Positions 32,001 through 46,247 of a stretch of DNA of 64,000 bases are shown piece by piece. The stretch spans positions 1 to 64,000 of the forward strand of contig JAQGDQ010000235.1 in NCBI GenBank assembly GCA_030141605.1. Direction: 5' to 3'. The notes beneath the pieces were generated by a model, which saw nothing but the letters and a program-made list of their open reading frames with translations, was not told the origin of the DNA and ran no database searches. The first letter of the stretch is position 1, and every line of letters starts with the position of its first letter. This DNA comes from Tubiluchus corallicola. Its lineage: Eukaryota; Priapulida; Priapulimorpha; Priapulimorphida; Tubiluchidae. A program made the translations under genes and the position numbers.

Positions 32001-34240
32001 TTTTCCTCTTTCACTAGCAACTATTGCCCCAAATTAAGCAGACGAAAATAAAGTCAAATTACCTGAGCTTTTAATGCCTTATATTGCTTCTGTTGTATGG
32101 CAACAGCTTCCCGAAACTGCTTCCGTATCTGAAACTCTTTCGCTCGTAAACTTTTAGGATGAGCTTTTACTTCTAGAGCATGTTTTTTCCTGAGTTCGCG
32201 TTCCACACGCTGATTATACCTAAGTTGATTCTCACGCTCCGTGCTATGCTGTTTTTTCATAAGCTCTTTTCGTCTGGCCTGTATAGTATGGCTGTGTCTG
32301 TACTCAAGTCGCATCGTCGAATCGTGATGGGCTAAGAGCATACAATGCGTCTGCTCCAACTGGTCGTGTCTCTTCGCTAAGTCCATATTCAACAAATGTT
32401 GTTCAAGCTCGTGAAATTGGATCATTTTTCGTCGCCGAAACTTCCTAATTTCCAAGTTCTTATAATTTTTGTGTTCCTCGCGCTTGCCAGTCTCCGCACT
32501 CATTTGCAGCTGATGCAGAGAATCTTTGTAGTTTTGATGCCGCTCTTCGCGCTGCTGCTTGTTCATGTCGCTTTGACTCAGCTCCTGTTTGAAGCTGTCC
32601 TTCCGCACCTTGTACTCCCTCTTCTGCAGCTGCAAGAACTTCTTCATCTCGTCTTCCTGCTGGTTCACCATCTGCTTGAGCAGCTTGCGCTCCAAAACCT
32701 GGTTCAGCTTCAACCGCTTGTCAAGTTCCTGCTGCTGCTTCATTTGCAGCTTTTCAAGCTCTTTGAAAAAGTGTTGCATGAGGCTTTTGTACTCGTTATC
32801 CAACTTTGCTTTATGCTCGTTCATCTCGGACTCGCATCGGTCTTCCAGCTGCCGAAGTTCCTTCTGGTGTTGGCGCCGCATGCGCTTGTAGCCGGTCATC
32901 ATATCTCGCCACTCGTTCTCATACTCGCACTCTTTTTGTTGACGGTTGATGATCGATGTTGTTCGCAGTGTGGTAAAGTTGTTCACGGCTTGGTCAGACC
33001 CGAGAGGCCTCACCTTGCCCCGACCAGCAAAACCGATCTCATCGACAGGCTCCTTCGGCTTTTCGGAGATTCCGGAAGCTTCAGGTGTCTCTTCTGTTGT
33101 TCCTGTGAGGCTGTTTGTACTGCTCGACTGGCTACTGACGCTAACTATGCTGCTAGGTATCGACTGAGTGCTTGATACGCTGTTAGACTTGCTGCTATCG
33201 CTCACCATTAGCTCATCCTCTGGAAACAATTCCTCCTCGGCGTCCAGATTTTCAGGAGCAGTGGTCACTTCGTGGTTATCAGGCGAATCAATCATTAAGA
33301 TTTTCTTCATGCGCCTATACTGTAAATTGTCCAATTCGCGAACAGCTGTTTTTGTTCGCTGTATCAAATCTAGTAGAACGTTACCTGGCCGTTGACGCTG
33401 CACAAACGCACTATTAAGTAGCTGCCGAGAAGACGACCTATTATTCGGTTGTTTATGCAAACAAGAACTGACAAATTCTCGAAACTCAATAGACCAGTCT
33501 CTACTGCCTAACGTAGGTGGCTCATTCTGTGCTATGTGATACAAGGCACTCATGGCATTCATGTTAAAGTATGGTGGTTTTCGCTCTGCTAATTCAATGC
33601 ACGTTATTCCTAAAGACCATATATCAACCTTGCCATCATACTGGCCTTCTTCCATTGCTAAAATAACTTCTGGAGCCATCCAGTAAGGTGTGCCAACAAA
33701 AGAGTTTGCTGGGCAAGCCAAAGATGCAGACCCAAAATCACCAAGTTTAACTGTGCCACTTTCAGTCAAAAGTATATTGCCTGCTTTTACATCACGATGA
33801 ATTTTTTCGTGGCTATGCAAGAAACACAGACCTTCTAAAATATCTTCACATATGGCACCTATTTCATTCTCCTTTAAAGGCTTCTTGTGTACTTCAAGCA
33901 AATCAGATGCAGAACCAATGCAGTACTCCATCACCAGCCAAGCCTGCTGCTCACGAGGATGTAGATAACAACCTTTGTATTCAACGATATTGCGATGAGT
34001 AACTTGTCTAACAAATTTGACCTCCTTAATGATGTCTTGCCATTTCTCAGTTGCGTTTTTGCCCTGAAAGGACATCTTCTTTACAGCGATTACCTCCTTT
34101 GTAACGGCATGTCTTGCATAATACACAGCACCAAAGCTTCCATGGCCTATTTCTCTCAAATCAATAAACAATTTTTCAGGATCTTCGTCCTTGTGGAAGA
34201 GTACAGATATTTCTGGATCTTTCATCGACCCAGGCTTCAT
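26077..34240 (-). CDS. TAOK: TAO (thousand-and-one) Ser/Thr kinase, 3 exons, 915 aa
   Basis: This is a Ste20-family MAP3K that in animals feeds MEK3/6-p38 and Hippo signalling and acts on microtubules. Exons are 32063-34240, 30153-30377 and 26077-26421, all phase 0 with GT-AG introns. The start ATG follows an in-frame TAA. The kinase domain spans about residues 24-280: IGHGSFGAV (31-39), K54, HRD (148-150), DFG (168-170), activation-loop Ser180 in [14 protein letters not shown], then [11 protein letters not shown] Ser-rich linker follows (345-380), then a long charged coiled coil (about 440-860) with [31 protein letters not shown] and [15 protein letters not shown]. It ends about 45 residues after that last motif, shorter than human TAOK1 (1001 aa). 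Alignment to TAOK1 is continuous across both introns, so no exon is missing. Confidence 0.95.
26584..26815. repeat. 21-bp minisatellite, ~11 copies (TAO kinase intron 2)
   Basis: The unit is GTGATCCGTAATGCATGACGC, with GCGTGATC/GCGTGCTC variants and palindromes ATGCAT and ACGCGT. It lies 160 bp upstream of TAO kinase exon 3. Open minus-strand frames through it, including one of 147 codons, are repeat artefacts. Confidence 0.92.
26816..30152 (-). other. TAO kinase intron 2, remainder
   Basis: No exon, repeat array or recognisable transposon end was seen. The sequence is AT-rich, with a partly self-similar stretch at about 29220-29880 (GGACAATTTCGTTATGCAAG near 29384 and GGACGGTTTTGCTATGCACA near 29826) that suggests an old duplication. 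Confidence 0.4.
30378..32062 (-). other. TAO kinase intron 1
   Basis: A 1685-bp intron between GT (CAG|GTAATT) and AG (TTTTAG|GTG). No repeat or hidden exon was recognised. Confidence 0.6.
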
Positions 34241-34613
34241 TTTTTACGTCAATTTGAAGCGAATATCTTGACATTTATGCAAACAAGGGAAAAATTGACA
34301 GAAAGCAAAAATTCCACATAAAAGGAAGCAGACATATTGGCTTACGATAGTACGGAAAATGGTTTTGCGTAAAAAAAGAAAACAAAATTTCTTTCAGTAT
34401 GTGAAAAAATAACTTTTTTACAATTTTTTTTAATAAAAATAAAAATAGAAATTATTTCTACGTGACAAGCAGTAGTTTAGTTGTAATTAAGTTCTATACA
34501 TATTATTTTTTAAATTTATTTGGACCTTTTAACGAGAGGCGTTTCCTTCGTTCTTGGTTGGTTACGGTTGCCGGTTTTTGCACCGATTTTTCAGTTTTGT
34601 GCAGAAAATAATC
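34241..34613. promoter_or_regulatory. Divergent promoter region, TAO kinase / MDH2
   Basis: Only 373 bp separate the TAO kinase start codon (minus) from the MDH2 start codon (plus), so both promoters and 5' UTRs must lie here or overlap the genes. The sequence is T- and A-rich with no clear TATA box or CpG cluster. Bidirectional activity is inferred from spacing only. Confidence 0.6.
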
Positions 34614-37600
34614 ATGTTGAACAGATTTGCAAGCCCAAAAAGCTTTGCCTTCTGCAACAAGGCTTTGAGAGCATTTTCAACTACAGCTCAGGTAACTTAC
34701 TGTTATAAATTTCGTGCAGTTTCCCAAGGTCGTAGAGTTGGTGTTAAGCTAAGGAACCACAGACCGGCAGAGTTGATCCAAGTGCCCTTCTTTTCATTTT
34801 AGTTGGTTTACTGATGAATTCTCTGTGATGGGACATACTATGTAGCTTTACCATTCATAACAATTTCTTTTTTCCGTTTGTTTGTTTAAACTCGAAAGTT
34901 TTAATCAAGCCGTACTACTAGTACTTAACTAATAAAGTAATATTATAATAGGACTGAATAATGACGTATATTTTCAAAATACGCTGTTTTGACGACTAAA
35001 ATGTTGGGGTTTAATCGTGGCTCGGGTCTTAAAATAATCAGTGGGTTTTTTACCCATGTAAGCTTAAAATTTTCGATTTTTAAGTTGTTAGTCCGAGCCG
35101 CAATTTGATCTGAAAATACCCATCGTATTTTTAAAAGCGGTGCCATTTTTGATGCCACGTTTTTATTGATTTTATAAGCTTTTTTATCAGAACTTGGTCT
35201 ACTACAGAAGACCAAATTTAGGCAAATAAAAAAGAAACAGCAATACTTCAATAATATTAATTTAATTTTTAATTTACTTTGATGTTGCTTACAAACAAAT
35301 AACCGAAATGCGACAGCAAAATAATGTTCGATCTGCATCTCCTACAACATGGCGACGCGCGTCAGCCATCCTAGTACTAGTAAAATTTTATGATTTGTTA
35401 CACGCAGAAAAACACAAACGTTGCCGTACTCGGAGCAAGTGGAGGAATCGGGCAGCCGCTCTCGCTGTTGTTGAAGAATAGTCCTCTCATCACAAATCTG
35501 GCCCTCTATGATATCGTTCATACGCCAGGAGTGGCAGCTGATCTCAGTCATATTGAAACCAAGGTAATGTGAAATAATGCAATTTTATAAATAAGTAACA
35601 TTTGTTAATTGTGCAGTACATTGGTCTATTGAACACTTGATTCACTGAATTGGTACAAGTAACATGATTTTTTCTTGCATACGTATGTTATACCAATACT
35701 AGGAATGCTATGAATATTTGGGTCACCGAAATTTTTCCCCGAATATCAGTATAAAAATCCATCCTGGTAGTGCAGTTGTAATTGGTTAACCTTTAGTATA
35801 CCAAAGTTACTTTTTTAATAATTGTCACATTTGGTGAAAATTATATTAAACGAACCGAATATTCCCCTGTAGCACTTAGAAAAATTTACTGGAAAAGTCC
35901 TACATTTTGCTTTGTGTTTTTGTATGAAAACCCGAAGAATGCAATGCATCGTGGGTACACAAGTCGTGTTAATGTGCAATAGTGTGGCATTGCTGTATTT
36001 GTTATACTATGGCTTACGCGGGTTGAAATGAATCGAGGAGAACTCAAGCTAGTAAAAATAATTGTACTATTGCAGTTTTGCTTAAATACTGTTTTTAATT
36101 GATAAATACAAAATAGTTTGAACAGCTTTTGAAAGAATTAGGACCAAAACGATACAGATTTGGTAATCAGAATAATTTTACACAACTTGCCAGTCACCGC
36201 TAACTTAAAACGAGAAAATGGTGCCAATTTATAATTCTTTTCCATTGGAATGACAAGAAAATATGGTTCAATTTCTGTAAAAAATTTGGTTCATCTTTGG
36301 TCCGGTATTTAGGTCTAAAATGACCAGTTGGTCACCAATTTTCAGTATATCTAAGTGACTTACGTATTCAATTTTCAGTATATCTAAGTGACTTGCATGT
36401 ACAATTTTCAGTATATCTAAGTGACTTGCATGTACAATTTTCAGTATATCTAAGTGACTTGCATGTACAATTTTCAGTATATCTAAGTGACTTGCGTATA
36501 CAATTTTCAGTATATCTAAGTGACTTGCATATATAATTTTCAGTATATCTAAGTGACTTGCATGTACAATTTTCAGTATATCTAAGTGACTTGCATGTAC
36601 AATTTTCAGTATATCTAAGTGACTTGCATGTACAATTTTCAGTATATCTAAGTGACTTGCATGTACAATTTTCAGTATATCTAAGTGACTTGCATGTACA
36701 ATTTTCAGTATATCTAAGTGACTTGCATGTACAATTTTCAGTATATCTAAGTGACTTGCATGTACAATTTTCAGTATATCTAAGTGACTTGCATATACAA
36801 TTTTCAGTATATCTAAGTGACTTGCATGTACAATTTTCAGTATATCTAAGTGACTTGCATGTGCAATTTTCAGTATATCTAAGTGACTTGCATGTACAAT
36901 TTTCAGTATATCTAAGTGACTTGCATGTACAATTTTCAGTATATCTAAGTGACTTGCATGTACAATTTTCAGTATATCTAAGTGACTTGCATGTACAATT
37001 TTCAGTATATCTAAGTGACTTGCGTGTACAATTTTCAGTATATCTAAGTGACTTGCATGTACAATTTTCAGTATATCTAAGTGACTTGCATGTGCAATTT
37101 TCAGTATATCTAAGTGACTTGCATGTACAATTTTCAGTATATCTAAGTGACTTGCATGTACAATTTTTAGTATATCTAAGTGACTTGCGTGTACAATTTT
37201 CAGTATATGTAAGTGACTTGCATGTACAATTTTCAGTATATCTAAGTGACTTGCATGTACAATTTTCAGTATATCTAAGTGACTTGCATGTACAATTTTC
37301 AGTATATCTAAGTGACTTGCGTATACAATTTTCATATATCTAAGTGACTTAGTACAATTTCATATCTATGACTTGCGTGTACAATTTTCAGTATATCTAA
37401 GTGACTTGCAGTATAATTTTCAGTATCTGTGACTGCATGTAATTTCAGTATATCTATGACTTGCATATCAATTTTAGATATCTAAGTGACTTGCATGACA
37501 ATTTCAGTATATCTATGACTTGCATGTACAATTCAGTATATCTAAGTGACTTCATGTACAATTTTCAGTATATCTAAGTGACTTGCGTATACAATTTTCA

Positions 37601-40600
37601 GTATATCTAAGTGACTTGCATGTACAATTTTCAGTATATCTAAGTGACTTGCATGTACAATTTTCAGTATATCTAAGTGACTTGCATGTACAATTTTCAG
37701 TATATCTAAGTGACTTGCATGTACAATTTTCAGTATATCTAAGTGACTTGCATGTACAATTTTCAGTATATCTAAGTGACTTGCATGTACAATTTTCAGT
37801 ATATCTAAGTGACTTGCATGTACAATTTTCAGTATATCTAAGTGACTTGCATGTACAATTTTCAGTATATCTAAGTGACTTGCATGTACAATTTTCAGTA
37901 TATCTAAGTGACTTGCATGTACAATTTTCAGTATATCTAAGTGACTTGCGTGTACAATTTTCAGTATATCTAAGTGACTTGCATATACAATTTTCAGTAT
38001 ATCTAAGTGACTTGCATGTACAATTTTCAGTATATCTAAGTGACTTGCATGTACAATTTTCAGTATATCTAAGTGACTTGCATGTACAATTTTCAGTATA
38101 TCTAAGTGACTTGCGTATACAATTTTCAGTATATCTAAGTGACTTGCATGTACAATTTTCAGTATATCTAAGTGACTTGCATGTACAATTTTCAGTATAT
38201 CTAAGTGACTTGCGTATACAATTTTTAGTATATCTAAGTGACTTGCGTATACAATTTTCAGTATATCTAACACGTGTAATAGGTCTACATACAGGTTAAG
38301 CATCTAAGATTTTTTAACTTTTCCTTTATTTGTTAAAAAATTGACTGGCCTGCCGGGAGTTTATGTGTGCTTGTGCGTGAAACCACTAAGTGAAGCCATG
38401 TTATTTTCAGGCTCAAGTGAAGGGTTACATGGGACCAGAGCAGCTGAAGGATTGCTTGACCGGAATGCAAGTCGTCATTATTCCTGCAGGTGTCCCGAGG
38501 AAACCAGGTAACACAAAGTAAAAACAAATCACGTACTTTGCATTATCTTTTCTTTACACAGTTTGGGCCGGCTGCTGAAAATTTGTTTCCGTCTTATCTT
38601 ATAAACTCAAAAGATGTGAGTAGGGAGGGAGTAGAATTTTTTTTTAAAGTTTTGTGAATGTTTAAAGCTGAATCGTGGAATATTTTAATCAGTTGAAGTC
38701 AAAGTTTGTTTATTTCCACTAGGTAGCAGTAATGTTTTAAATTTTTTTCAATGCACATTTTTTCACAATACAAATTTTTGAAACCCATTGATTATGTTTT
38801 GCGTAAACTATGCATTTTAAACTACGGTACATTGTATTGGGGTAGAAAACTGACAAAACGTGTTAAAATTCTTTTATATTTTTGAAATCAAGATTTTCGG
38901 CTAATCAAAAAGATTTGCAAAAAAGTCAGGAACATCTTGGAATTGAACCATGCATTCTTGCCTCGCAATTTGAGCGTTTAACTTGTGATACTTTTGTAGG
39001 TATGACAAGAGACGATCTGTTCAACACTAATGCATCAATAGTGAGAGATCTGGTTGATGCTTGTGCAAAACACTGTAAAGATGCAATGATTGGAATCATC
39101 GCAAATCCGGTAGATATTTTTAATTCAGTTGTGTTTATTGTTGGCTTGACATCATGGGCGTCTCAAGAATTTACAAAGCCCTCAGTTGATAGTTCCATCC
39201 CGCCCCCTCTGTTATGAATTGATGGTTGCTTATGTAATGACCAGATTAAACAATTACTTGTGGTGTATTAGAAACACTGTCAACCTTGTTTCTGCACTGT
39301 CATCATTAATTAAATTTATTTACATAGGGTTTATATTCAATCAGGCTGTGCAACTCGTTATTGTGTATTACTTTGTATCTATTCGTTATTTGGCACTTAT
39401 ATAAAAGCTCAGTCCATTAACTGCCTGTGGTGTGTTATAAAATGCGCCCTTTGCACGAATATGAAAGTATACACATTTTCCGTGCAGAATAAGAATTTTT
39501 TCTAAAATGTGACTCCCTCTCAAACTATGGCACCCTAGGCTTAGCCTAGTTAGCCTATTGGTTACTATGTCCCTGCTTGATACGAGTGTTCTAGTGATGG
39601 GCGATTTTGAAATTTTCTAATTAGATACCATCTTGTTCTTGTAATTCGATATTATTATTGATCTTTTTCGGTAATTCTTTAGTGTTTTAGCTGTATTTTT
39701 CAGTGGTTGCAGTCATACGTAATCTATAAACTTCTTCATGGCTTTCATCGCTCCCTGCCATTTTCACACTCACAAACAATTTTTCTAGACACATACATTC
39801 AATGACAACACTATTACTATGTGAATTACACGCGTCACGTGAAAGCAAATAAGAAGCCCCAGTTTACAACACTGTGGTTTGTAATTGTGTGCATTGTGTA
39901 AGGTGAGAAAAACAGAGAAAAAATGCAAGAATTCAGTTTATTCGTGCTAAAACACTGCCTTTTAGTCAGTGTGTAACACGTATATTTTGCTCTTGATCAA
40001 GTGAAATACTGTTCAATAGCTGATTGTATTGATTTATACATGGTTGTAATCTCAATTTATTCGGTTAATCTATTAATTGTCCATCACGAGTTCTGTCAAC
40101 TGCAGCGCACTTTTAGTTCATTTCAAATCAATTTTCAACTCAAATTAATGTCCAAATGCCAGTACTTCTTTAGTTATACAGTAGTTTAGGATGAAAGTTT
40201 GACACACGCGTGATTGTAGCCAAACATTTTAATGCACTATGCGCCTTTGTGACTGGCATAAACTAAGATCTTCCATAATTTTTTTGGCTTAGAAGTGTGG
40301 TAATGAAAAGTTTGTTTAGCTGCAGTTGATAGTGTGCCCATGTTTTGCAGTTAATGTCTTTCTTTGTTGTACGCTTCCTTGATAACATTTATATAAAAAG
40401 AAATAGTTAGAAGAAAGTTTGCACTACATCATAACTGAGCAACTTTGAACTGAAAGGTACCCAGCACCTGTGTTTTGTGCTTTGCATTTTCTGAGTCGCA
40501 AGCACTTGTGTAGTAACAATTGTCTCACGCGTCAATATTGTATAATGTAGAATGTTTTGACTTTTAGTGTAAGAAGAGCTAGAACAGTTTTGCATATCAA

Positions 40601-43600
40601 AGTAAGTCAAGTAATACTAAATGCAATAATGTGTTTCTTTACGCTCACATTCTGTTTAAAGCACATTGTTCATTTTAGTCGATGTTTCCTCTCTTTCAGG
40701 TAAACTCAACCGTTCCCATTGCAGCCGAAGTTCTGAAAAAACACGGATGCTTTAATCCGAACAGGCTGTTTGGTGTGAGCACGCTGGACATTGTCCGAGC
40801 CAACACGTTTGTTGCGGAGGCCAAGGTGGGTAGAATTTCTACAAATTACAACGGTTTCGTGGCTTTGATTCATTTTCATGTCGCCATCTTTTGTCACATT
40901 TTCTAACGTGAGAAAGTGACTAAGGCCGGCAACAAACACATTTGTTTCTATCTTACCTCATGAGCTGAAAAGATGTCATTAGGGAAGGACGAAAAAAAAT
41001 TTCAAATTTTTTTTAAGGTTTTGTGAATGTTTAAAGCTGATTGCTGGAATATTTAAAATCAGTTGAAATCAAAGTTTGTTTATTTCCCACTGGTTAGCAG
41101 TAATGCTTTCAATTTTTCAATGCGCAATTTTTCATGCTTTGTTTTTTAGTTTCGCATTACTAAATTATCGTATAGTTATCGAATATTATATAGTCTCCTT
41201 ATTGTATCATGAACGTGGATGTTCTGATAATTATGGTATAAGCGGTAACACTACTCCGCCGTTAATACACTGATTTGGTGGAAAATTCCACACTTTTTAG
41301 CCTCTAATACAATGAACATCATACAAAATGGCAATCCTGGCCAAGAGTTAACCGTGGAAAAACATGACCGCGTCGTGCATTCACTGAAAGAACGATGTTA
41401 TAATAATTATTGTGGTTTACATTTTAAATAAAAAATGCGCTTTTATCTGACTGCGTCATGCAAGTATATGAACATACAAAAAAATGATAAAATTATCTGC
41501 AGTGCATCAAGTATATAAAAATACAATACAAAAAATTTTACAAAATTCCCTGCAAGTTGGGTGATAAAAAAATGTGACCGGTCAATTAGACAGAAACTGA
41601 AGTTTTTTATTGTCGTCCTCACATTTTGTTTATAGGAGCTGCCGTTGTATATAGAAGATGTCATCAACAGAGATACTGTATGATGTACTGATTCTCAGCA
41701 TGCTATTAGGTGGCACAGAAAAAATGTGCCGAAGTTTACAATACAATAATGCTATTAGGTGGTGCAGAAAAAATGTGCCGAAGTTTACAACGCAATAATG
41801 CTATTAGGTGGCACAGAAAAAATGTGCCAAAGTTTACAATGCAATAATGCTATTAGGTGGCACAGAAAAAATGTGCCAAAGTTTACAATGCAATAATGCT
41901 ATTAGGTGGCACAGAAAAAATGTGCCAAAGTTTACAATGCAATAATGCTATTAGGTGGCACAGAAAAAATGTGCCAAAGTTTACAATGCAATAATGCTAT
42001 TAGGTGGCACAGAAAAAATGTGCCAAAGTTTACAATGCAATAATGCTATTAGGTGGCACAGAAAAAATGTGCCGAAGTTTACAATACAATAATGCTATTA
42101 GGTGGCACAGAAAAAATGTGCCGAAGTTTACAATACAATAATATTATAAGCAACTGCCCTACGAAGTTCAAATTTTGCAGCTTCGTATAGCATCTCATCA
42201 GCTTTTAGCTGTGAGAGTTACAAGTTTATAATGCCAGTGGTTTTTATGTTACGGTCAGAAAATGTTTGCACGTTAAAAATGTAAATCCAGGAGCAAAGTC
42301 AGCCATCTTTGAATAGTTGACAAACGGCTGCTTTGACGTATTCATCATTGCACTCAAAACATGGCAGCAAAACAGCACAGAAATCAACCAGTTTATATCA
42401 TGGTCTAATCGCTAACATTGTCACCTGCTTATGTGTTTAGGGTTTGGACGTGACTAAAGTCAACGTACCGGTCGTCGGCGGCCACGCTGGAGCCACCATC
42501 GTACCGTTAATCTCGCAGGCCACGCCCAGCGTGGAATTTGGGGCCGAGCAGCTGGACAAGCTGACCAAGAGAATTCAAGATGCGGGTACCGAGGTGGTCA
42601 ATGCGAAAGCCGGAGCCGTGAGTTTCGTTACTTTATTATCACAGAAAGTTTGACAATACAGTCTGTAAAAATCCAAACGGGCCGAAAAAATTTGATGAGT
42701 TAGGTGATGCTGACCATTTTCCGGCATTGAAACTCTGAACCCCTCCTCATTTCTCGTCATTTATCTATGAAAGGGTTGAACTTTCTGCCTTCTATTTAGC
42801 TCGCCGACTAAAGTTCTACCCTTTTGTACATAAATGACGAGATTAGATAACAGAAAATAACTAATTATGTAGTGAAACATGGTTTTTTATGTTACAAAAG
42901 GACATGCACACAACACCGAAACATCAATCCTGGAGAAAATAATTGGGTGGGGGGGGGACTTGTAAGACATCAAAATTTTCCCTGAAGACAATACTGTTTT
43001 TGAGTTGTACAGAACTATTGTTTTTCTAAAGTATAAATTACATTTTTGAGTTATGAGAAGTGATTTACATGTATTTTGATTGAATGCAGGATAATTTTTT
43101 ATTTGAGTTAGGCAGAATTTTGAGTTATATATGTTTTGAGTTAAGCGAAGGGTTTATTGTGGGAAAAATGAAGGATTTCGTCCGTTTTGCTGAAATTCCT
43201 TGCGCTTGCTAAAATTTAGTCATGTGGAGTTTACTGTAGTTGTTGGGTGCTCATACTATTGCTCACTGACTCCGGCAGCTCCTGCAGGCAACCTGGTGCC
43301 AAACGTATCGCTCCGCTTTCCTTTAGACTACACCAGGGAGGAAGAGAAGGGGTTCCTGTTGTCTGGGCAACTCAGGATCTCCATACACCTTGCCCAGGAG
43401 TGCGCCCTGGAGAGGCCATTCTAGTGGTTCAAGGATCGGACTGCTCAGCCACAGTCGACGCTGCAGCTCCATCAATGTGATCAATAACTGACTCTTGGCG
43501 CACAATCCATTGTCTAACGAGACAGAAGGATGCCAACCAATACTATTCTTGCTTTCGGTTAAAAATTTAGAAGTTTATTCCAGGGCTTCAAGGGTTAAGA

Positions 43601-46209
43601 TGTTTTGTGGCCAGCAGGGATTGTGATTGGCATTAATTGAATGTTAAAGTCACAGCGCCATCACGGGAGCACGCATGTATAAAATGTAACTTTAATAATC
43701 CAGAACCTTTTGTTTCTGCTTCCTCCCTCTTCTCTTTGTTGCCCTTTTCCATTCTGTCTTTTCTCTGCTTCTACCTTCTCCGTTCGTCATTCTCTGTTTT
43801 GTCCCTCTTTGCCATCGGGTCAAATTGCAAGCAAACTGTTGTACGAAAAATGTACGTTTAGTACGGACGTGATCTATACGTGACAAAGTAAATATTGATT
43901 AGAATTACATCAGCTAATGAGTACTACGTGTAGTTTGCCAGTTTAGGTGCAGAGCTGATAGTACTGTAGCAGCTACAGTAAAGGATGTTAACCCTTATAG
44001 GGTCACCGATTTTGGTAACCGGGGGGTAAAAAATTACCACCACCGTAATTCGTAAATTACTTTTGATAAGCCGCCGTGTTTCATTAGTAAACAGCAACAG
44101 CATAATTTGTGGTTATGCTGACCACCATAGGATACATCATACCTTTGCTTAAAGACATGTGACTTACTAGTAATACAAAATTTAAATTCACTTAGTTACG
44201 TTCCCTTATGTATGCTGGAATAACTGTAGACAACTGACATTGTTAGCGCGTGTGCAAAAATCATTGTTATTTTGAATTTATTGTCTACTACTTTCTTCTT
44301 TTACAGATGTCTGACATTTTGTTTTATCAGATACATCGCCCGTATAATGTATAGACAAGCGAAGTAAAGTTTCGATGATTTTAAAAAAATCGACATATAG
44401 CATTTTCACTTTTATTTTGTGGTGACACAATGCGCCTAAAATAAACAACTGAAAGTATTTTGTGCACAAAAAATATTTAGAAAAAGTCATAGAAAAGGTT
44501 TACTGGGATGGTAAAAGGGTAAAATGCAAAAAACCGGAGTGGGGTAATTTTAGCCCCCATGACCCTATAAGGGTTAAACAATACAAGGCAATGAGATATT
44601 GTTTTCTAACGATGTGATATCAATAATCTGTTTTTCGGACGAAGCAGTACTATAAATTATTGTGCAGCGTTCGTGGATTAATATTTAGTATCGACTAGGT
44701 TTCTTAATTTTCCAACAACTTTTACGTGGCTGTTTCCGAAACCCAGTCTCTAGTTTCCATAATTCTGGTTATCTAGATACACAATAATGCAAATTCTCTT
44801 TTAATCTGGGAAACAATTGTTAGTTGCAACCCATCTCTTCTAGACATGTTAGAAGACACCCACAAATGCTTAGATGTAATTAAGGTACCGTATTTTCCCG
44901 TGTATAAGAGACCCTTGTGTATAAGAGACCCCTTCAATTTTTAGGCAAAAATTCTGGAAAAAAGTTTTTTCAGACGGACATTTTTAGAGGGTAGAGTACA
45001 ACTTTTTTCAACTCAGTGCGGTACTGAAAACAAAATAAAACCAGTTAATAAAACTTAGTAGAAAAAGAGTACTGGTATATATTAAAGTGCGTACCTGCAA
45101 ACCTGTAACAGGAAAAGAGAAAACGAGGAGATAATGCCTGTGTCACGATGCTTGTATTGCTTACAACCGCTTCATAGTCGAACGCGACACGCAAAACAGT
45201 TGTAGAGCACTTATTTCTTTAAAATCATTAGTGTCACAATTTATGCATCTTATTGAAAAGACTTACTCCCATGTATAAGAGACCCCCTATTTTTAAAGTG
45301 AAAATTCTGAGCAAAAAAGGGTCTCTTATACACGGGAAAATACAGTAATTAAACATCCAAAGTGTAGTTCTTGAACAAGTTTGAATTGCTTGATTTAGAA
45401 TGCGAACATTTCGAGCACCCCGTAGTTATTTTTTCATCGATAACTAACTAAACTGTGCACGTTTTTACTGACTGAAAACTGAAAAGCAAAAAACTGTCTA
45501 CTGAAATGATAGGAATTATTGAATAAAGAGCAGAAATACCTTACCTTTATTGGTAACTAAACACAATTAGTAATTTTCAAAAACATTGTTTGAATTTTGT
45601 TTTGAAGATAGAAATTGAGTTTGAAAGTCTAATATTGTCACTTATTGTGTTCCATATTGTGGTCCAGTATTGGCTGTGAAATACTTTGCCGTGTCTGTTC
45701 TGCAAGAATTATTTATGAATTCATTTGATCTGGCAGCGTAGTGTTTTATGTTTAGAGATACCGGGTCTTTAAAGAAAGTAGGGAATACAAAGTAGTGAAG
45801 TATTATTGGAGTGTTCTTTAGCCACAACAGTATCAACACTGTGAGTTACGAAAAATATCCAGTTATAACACGGTACAATATTAAAGTGAGCAGAGAATAA
45901 AATGTGAAAAAAAAATGAAAATTACTTATAGGGCACTCTATTATCATAACAGTAAAACCTGAGGGTTTTGAAATAACGTACACGTAAATCCTCGCTTAAC
46001 GACGCTAATGCGTTCCACCGAAATGGATGTTAAGTGAAACGTCGTTAAACAAAACCAAGATTTCCATAGAAAGTAATGCAAAAGAATTTGGATATGTTCC
46101 AGATGCAAAAATCAATGCTGCTTAAACCATATAAAATAAAGGTTTTATGAGTTTTACTCATATTTCTACTGATTAATATCTTTCTGCATACTTATCATGT
46201 AGTAATTAC

Positions 46210-46247
<38 letters not shown>

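Noticed and set aside
32396-33395. Plus-strand frames of 73-259 codons antisense to TAO kinase
   Set aside because: They are shadows of the kinase's Glu/Lys/Gln-rich coiled-coil codons; the minus strand is unambiguous TAO kinase.
36268-38303. Long frames of 238-355 codons on both strands with 11-residue repeats
   Set aside because: The 33-bp unit is stop-free in several frames on both strands, lies inside an intron between verified MDH2 exons, and shows no codon-position bias between units.
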